Shown here one piece after another: positions 12,975 to 15,066 of a stretch of 15,066 nucleotides of DNA (position 1 is the stretch's first letter; the number at the start of each line of letters is the position of its first letter). Position numbers and translations under genes: made by a program. The stretch covers positions 1 to 15,066 of the forward strand of contig CAAGNU010000311.1 of NCBI GenBank assembly GCA_900771365.1. Direction: 5' to 3'. The notes beneath the pieces were generated by a model. The model worked only from the letters and a program-made list of their open reading frames with translations. It did not search any database and had not been told where the DNA came from. The DNA is from Bacteroidales bacterium (GTDB taxonomy: Bacteria; Bacteroidota; Bacteroidia; Bacteroidales; P3).

Positions 12975-13772
12975 TCACATCATGATAATAGCGCCGTCTT
13001 CCATTTCCTCAACCTGGGGAGCTGAGGGGTCTTTGGCTTCTTCTTTCTTAGACGCTTTGGTCTGATAGTCCTGAGCCAAACGGACGGAGATGCGTGTGCT
13101 GCGGGGAGAGGTGGAGACGCCAAGGTAGGTCTCTGAAAAGTTGAAATACTCAGCATTGTCGCCCCGTTCTGTGCTGGTCCAATAGCATCCCATCGGTGCA
13201 GTAGCAACAAGGGAGTCCGTGGCTGATGTGTTCACATTCTGAACAGGCAAGAAGATGGCGCCGAGCTGTTCCATAACGGCCCATTTTTCAACATCATACA
13301 TGTTGCTTGCATAGCCGCTCATGCCGGGACTGAATATCTGAGCGAAAGCTGCGCTGTCGCAGTTGTCGGGCAGTAGCACGAAGCCCTGGACGCCGTTCAC
13401 CGTAGCATAGCCAAACTTGCTGGTAGCGTTCTCGCGAGTCATCACCATGTAGCGCCACTCCTTGCTCGTGAGGGTGCGCCAAGTGCCAGAGAGCTGTGCA
13501 CCCCAGTCGGCAAACTCGGCATAGCTGGCAGCCGTAGTGTCTGCCAAAGCGGGATTGCTGCCCGTGCCCCAGGCAAACACATCGCCGCAGTCGTAGGCGT
13601 TGGGGGCGAAAGCCAAGCCTTCGGCCTCGCTATAGACGAGGTTGGAGGTTGCGAGGGTGACGGTCTTGGTGGCAGACACGGAGAAATAATATTTCTTAGC
13701 ATTGTCGCAGCTGTTGCAACCCATGAAGATGACCAGCGAGGCCATCATGACTAAAAAGAGAATCTTCTTCAT
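12975..13772 (-). CDS. Lipoprotein sharing the C-terminal domain of the 5074-6765 gene
   Basis: Predicted 265-aa lipoprotein. The ATG at 13772 gives a clear signal peptide (MKKILFLVMMASLVIFMGC) with lipidation probably at Cys19; the frame is open to 13937 but that upstream part overlaps the promoter. The mature part is almost entirely one domain: FSVSATKTVTLATSNLVY (30-47), LAFAPNAYD (53-61), WRTLTSKEWRYM (98-109), GFVLLPDN (130-137), MEQLGAIFLP (167-176), YWTST (197-201), RISVRL (227-232). Order and spacing match the C-terminal half of the fimbrillin-like lipoprotein. A Lys/Glu/Asp-rich tail follows (239-260). Unlike the first lipoprotein there is no acidic run directly after the lipid cysteine. 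Function unknown. Confidence 0.85.
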   Translation of the reverse strand: MKKILFLVMMASLVIFMGCNSCDNAKKYYFSVSATKTVTLATSNLVYSEAEGLAFAPNAYDCGDVFAWGTGSNPALADTTAASYAEFADWGAQLSGTWRTLTSKEWRYMVMTRENATSKFGYATVNGVQGFVLLPDNCDSAAFAQIFSPGMSGYASNMYDVEKWAVMEQLGAIFLPVQNVNTSATDSLVATAPMGCYWTSTERGDNAEYFNFSETYLGVSTSPRSTRISVRLAQDYQTKASKKEEAKDPSAPQVEEMEDGAIIMM

Positions 13773-13920
13773 TTTTTCTATATTTATTTTATTAGAGTTC
13801 CACAATACTGTTTTCATTCCTGAGATGAAGGGAACTGACGCCTCGTCCCAAGAGACTGCAAAATGCCGACATTTCTCTACACTGCAATCACTTACGTCGT
13901 GCAAGATGCCAAACATCCAC

Positions 13921-13935
13921 GCATTTCGAAAATGC
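13921..13935. promoter_or_regulatory. Operator-like palindrome at the lipoprotein transcription start
   Basis: On the minus strand GCATTT-TCG-AAATGC forms a perfect 6-bp inverted repeat that begins at the last base of the -7 element and spans the expected start of transcription. Its place suits a repressor site, but it could be chance in AT-rich DNA. Confidence 0.35.
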
Positions 13936-13942
13936 AAAGATA
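13935..13942 (-). promoter_or_regulatory. -7 element of the 12975-13772 lipoprotein gene
   Basis: TATCTTTG on the minus strand matches TAnnTTTG. A CTTT lies 20 nt upstream (13963-13966) as a possible -33 box. The leader to the ATG at 13772 would be about 155 nt, long enough to hold regulatory structure. Confidence 0.6.
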
Positions 13943-14040
13943 CATATTTTTTCTCATATAGTAAAGATTATTGATAAATGAAATAAAAAATACCAGAAGT
14001 GGTCTGCCATATCACTTCCATCCCATCCTGCTAAAGCGGA

Positions 14041-14080
14041 AAAAAAGAAGAGACCTCCTCATCCGAAATGAGAAGGTCTC
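14041..14080 (-). terminator. Intrinsic terminator of the outer-membrane protein gene
   Basis: GAGACCT + CTCAT (14050-14056, 14058-14062) pairs with ATGAG + AGGTCTC (14068-14072, 14074-14080), with one mismatch and a 5-nt loop. On the minus strand it is followed by TTCTTTTTTTCC. It sits 42 bp past the beta-barrel gene's stop. This is the clearest intrinsic terminator in the window. Confidence 0.85.
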
Positions 14081-14122
14081 TATGCTATATCAAATCTGAA
14101 GCTGTGCTAAGACAGCAAGAGA

Positions 14123-14584
14123 TTAGAATCTGTAGCGAATGCCGAGGCAAGCACCCCAACCGAAAGCGCTGTTATGACCACAGCCTTCAGGACGAAGGAA
14201 GGAGTAGGAAGGACGAGCGTCAAGGGTGAAGTTGAAAGGAATCTGGCTGGGAGCGAACTCGATACCGATCTGACCAGCGAGAGCCAGGTTGAAACCGTGA
14301 GTGGGGCAGTAACCGAGGACAGCACCGGGGCCAATGAACCAGTTGAAGTCACCAGCGATGTTGAAGTTCCACTGGTAGATGCCAGCCAGGTGGAAACTGT
14401 TGTCAGACTTTGCGCCGTTCCAGCCGAGGTCGAGTTCGAGACGGTTGGAGCCGAGGCCCATCTGATAGGAGAGTTCTGCATTGGTACCGGTACCAGCGCC
14501 GAAGCGGACACCGAGTGCATTCTGAGCGTTGCTAGCGAAGCTGAGAGCAACAACTGCGAATAAAAGTACGAAAACTTTCTTCAT
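14123..14584 (-). CDS. Small outer-membrane beta-barrel protein
   Basis: Predicted 153-aa protein with a signal peptide (MKKVFVLLFAVVALSFASNA, cleavage near residue 20). The mature part has alternating hydrophobic strands with Gly and aromatic residues (ALGVRFGAGTG, RLELDLGWNGA, HLAGIYQWNFNI, ACLGIRYRF) and ends in Phe, the usual beta-signal for insertion by the BAM complex. Length and pattern suit an eight-stranded OmpA/OmpX-like barrel of the Bacteroidetes OMP_b-brl type. It has its own promoter (14638-14645) and terminator (14041-14080), so it is probably monocistronic. Function unknown; these are often abundant surface proteins. Confidence 0.88.
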   Translation of the reverse strand: MKKVFVLLFAVVALSFASNAQNALGVRFGAGTGTNAELSYQMGLGSNRLELDLGWNGAKSDNSFHLAGIYQWNFNIAGDFNWFIGPGAVLGYCPTHGFNLALAGQIGIEFAPSQIPFNFTLDARPSYSFLRPEGCGHNSAFGWGACLGIRYRF

Positions 14585-14637
14585 AATGTAGTTATTTTTA
14601 AGTTGTTAATAAATATGTTGCTTACCAATTGAGAATG

Positions 14638-14645
14638 CAAATATA
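14638..14645 (-). promoter_or_regulatory. -7 element of the beta-barrel gene
   Basis: TATATTTG on the minus strand matches TAnnTTTG. A T-run (TTTT at 14666-14669) stands in for the -33 box 20 nt upstream. The leader would be about 46 nt to the ATG at 14584. Confidence 0.65.
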
Positions 14646-14865
14646 CACATTTTTTTTTACACACGAAAAAAAAAACATACATTTTGTTAAATTTTTAACT
14701 CTTCGCGAAAAGGGCTTAGCTCCAGTGTTCCTCCGCCAATCCTCCAGTATAGCTCCGCTCGAAGGGCGGAAAACGCCCCTTGCAAAGCCCCTGCGAGAGG
14801 GCAGCAAAGGTATTCATACCACGGACTTTTTTAACATTTCGCAAACTGCCTTCGGCCGGCTGAAT

Positions 14866-15066
14866 TCAACCAACAAACGCAACAGAGTTGACCAGGCTGA
14901 CCATGTTTGTATCGTTTGCAAATATACTACAAATTTTTGAAATAGGGGATATATATTCTAATTTTTTTCTCGGTCGAGAGGTGATCAGGTAGGTGCAGAT
15001 GGGCAATTTTTCGGGAGGGACAGTCTCGAAAGAGGAACCTTTCGGGAAGAACTGTCGCAGAAGTCC
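14866..15066 (-). CDS. IS30-family transposase, C-terminal part (cut by window edge)
   Basis: A 66-residue open frame enters from the right edge and stops at 14866-14868. It begins GLLRQFFPKGSSFETV and continues to YLITSRPRKKLEYISP. This matches the IS30 transposase C-terminus, where N-G-L-[IL]-R-Q-[FY]-x-P-K-G belongs to the end of the DDE catalytic domain (the final Glu would lie just outside the window) and N-x-R-P-R-K-x-L-x-Y-x-x-P follows. The last part (ISKICSIFANDTNMVSLVNS, then VAFVG) is less conserved. Whether the full gene is intact cannot be seen. No clear terminal inverted repeat is recognised in the roughly 100 bp after the stop. Confidence 0.75.
   Translation of the reverse strand, partial: GLLRQFFPKGSSFETVPPEKLPICTYLITSRPRKKLEYISPISKICSIFANDTNMVSLVNSVAFVG

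Overview
The window looks like a chromosomal segment of a gut- or rumen-type Bacteroidales bacterium (Prevotella/Bacteroides-like; genus not resolved). The grounds are AT-rich spacers with repeated TAnnTTTG elements (the Bacteroidetes -7 consensus), lipoproteins with Bacteroidetes-style signals, a fimbrillin-like lipoprotein, and Bacteroidales-typical families (DUF4810/DUF799 pair, OMP beta-barrels). Coding DNA is clearly GC-richer than the spacers.

Layout. 1-400: AT-rich DNA, possibly holding the 3' end of an IS30-type element, then a palindromic promoter region. 401-769: RNase P RNA (rnpB). 864-4907, + strand: a co-directional cluster of DUF4810 lipoprotein with a long Lys/Ala/Glu tail, DUF799 (GNA1162-type) lipoprotein, ComB-family phosphatase, secreted PAP2 phosphatase and TrmO tRNA methyltransferase. 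5016-7137, - strand: a two-gene unit, a 75-aa small protein followed by a fimbrillin-like lipoprotein with a distinctive C-terminal domain. 7138-7960: about 0.8 kb without a gene, packed with palindromic and short-period repeats. 7961-8650 (-): DUF2461 protein, divergent from an MFS transporter (8762-10423, +) followed by an aldo/keto reductase with two C-terminal Fe-S motifs (10530-11567). A 167-bp imperfect palindrome (11605-11771) separates these from an SDR oxidoreductase (11893-12666). 12975-14584, - strand: a second lipoprotein carrying the same C-terminal domain as the first, and a small outer-membrane beta-barrel. 14866-15066, - strand: the C-terminal part of an IS30-family transposase running off the window.

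How the genes relate. The first cluster mixes envelope lipoproteins with housekeeping enzymes and looks like a loose operon, with one 20-bp gene overlap and one TAATG junction. The two minus-strand lipoproteins share a domain of unknown role and probably reach the cell surface. The transporter and reductase probably form a small metabolic unit, but no substrate can be read from the sequence.

The most unusual content is non-coding: (i) an inverted array of 11-bp GTAGSTCCGAS units; (ii) three spacers with 8-bp-period purine/pyrimidine repeats; (iii) an inverted array of 7-bp ATTAYTC units; (iv) the 167-bp palindrome, part of which has a relative 3.7 kb away. I found no CRISPR array, tRNA, phage module or recognisable defence system.
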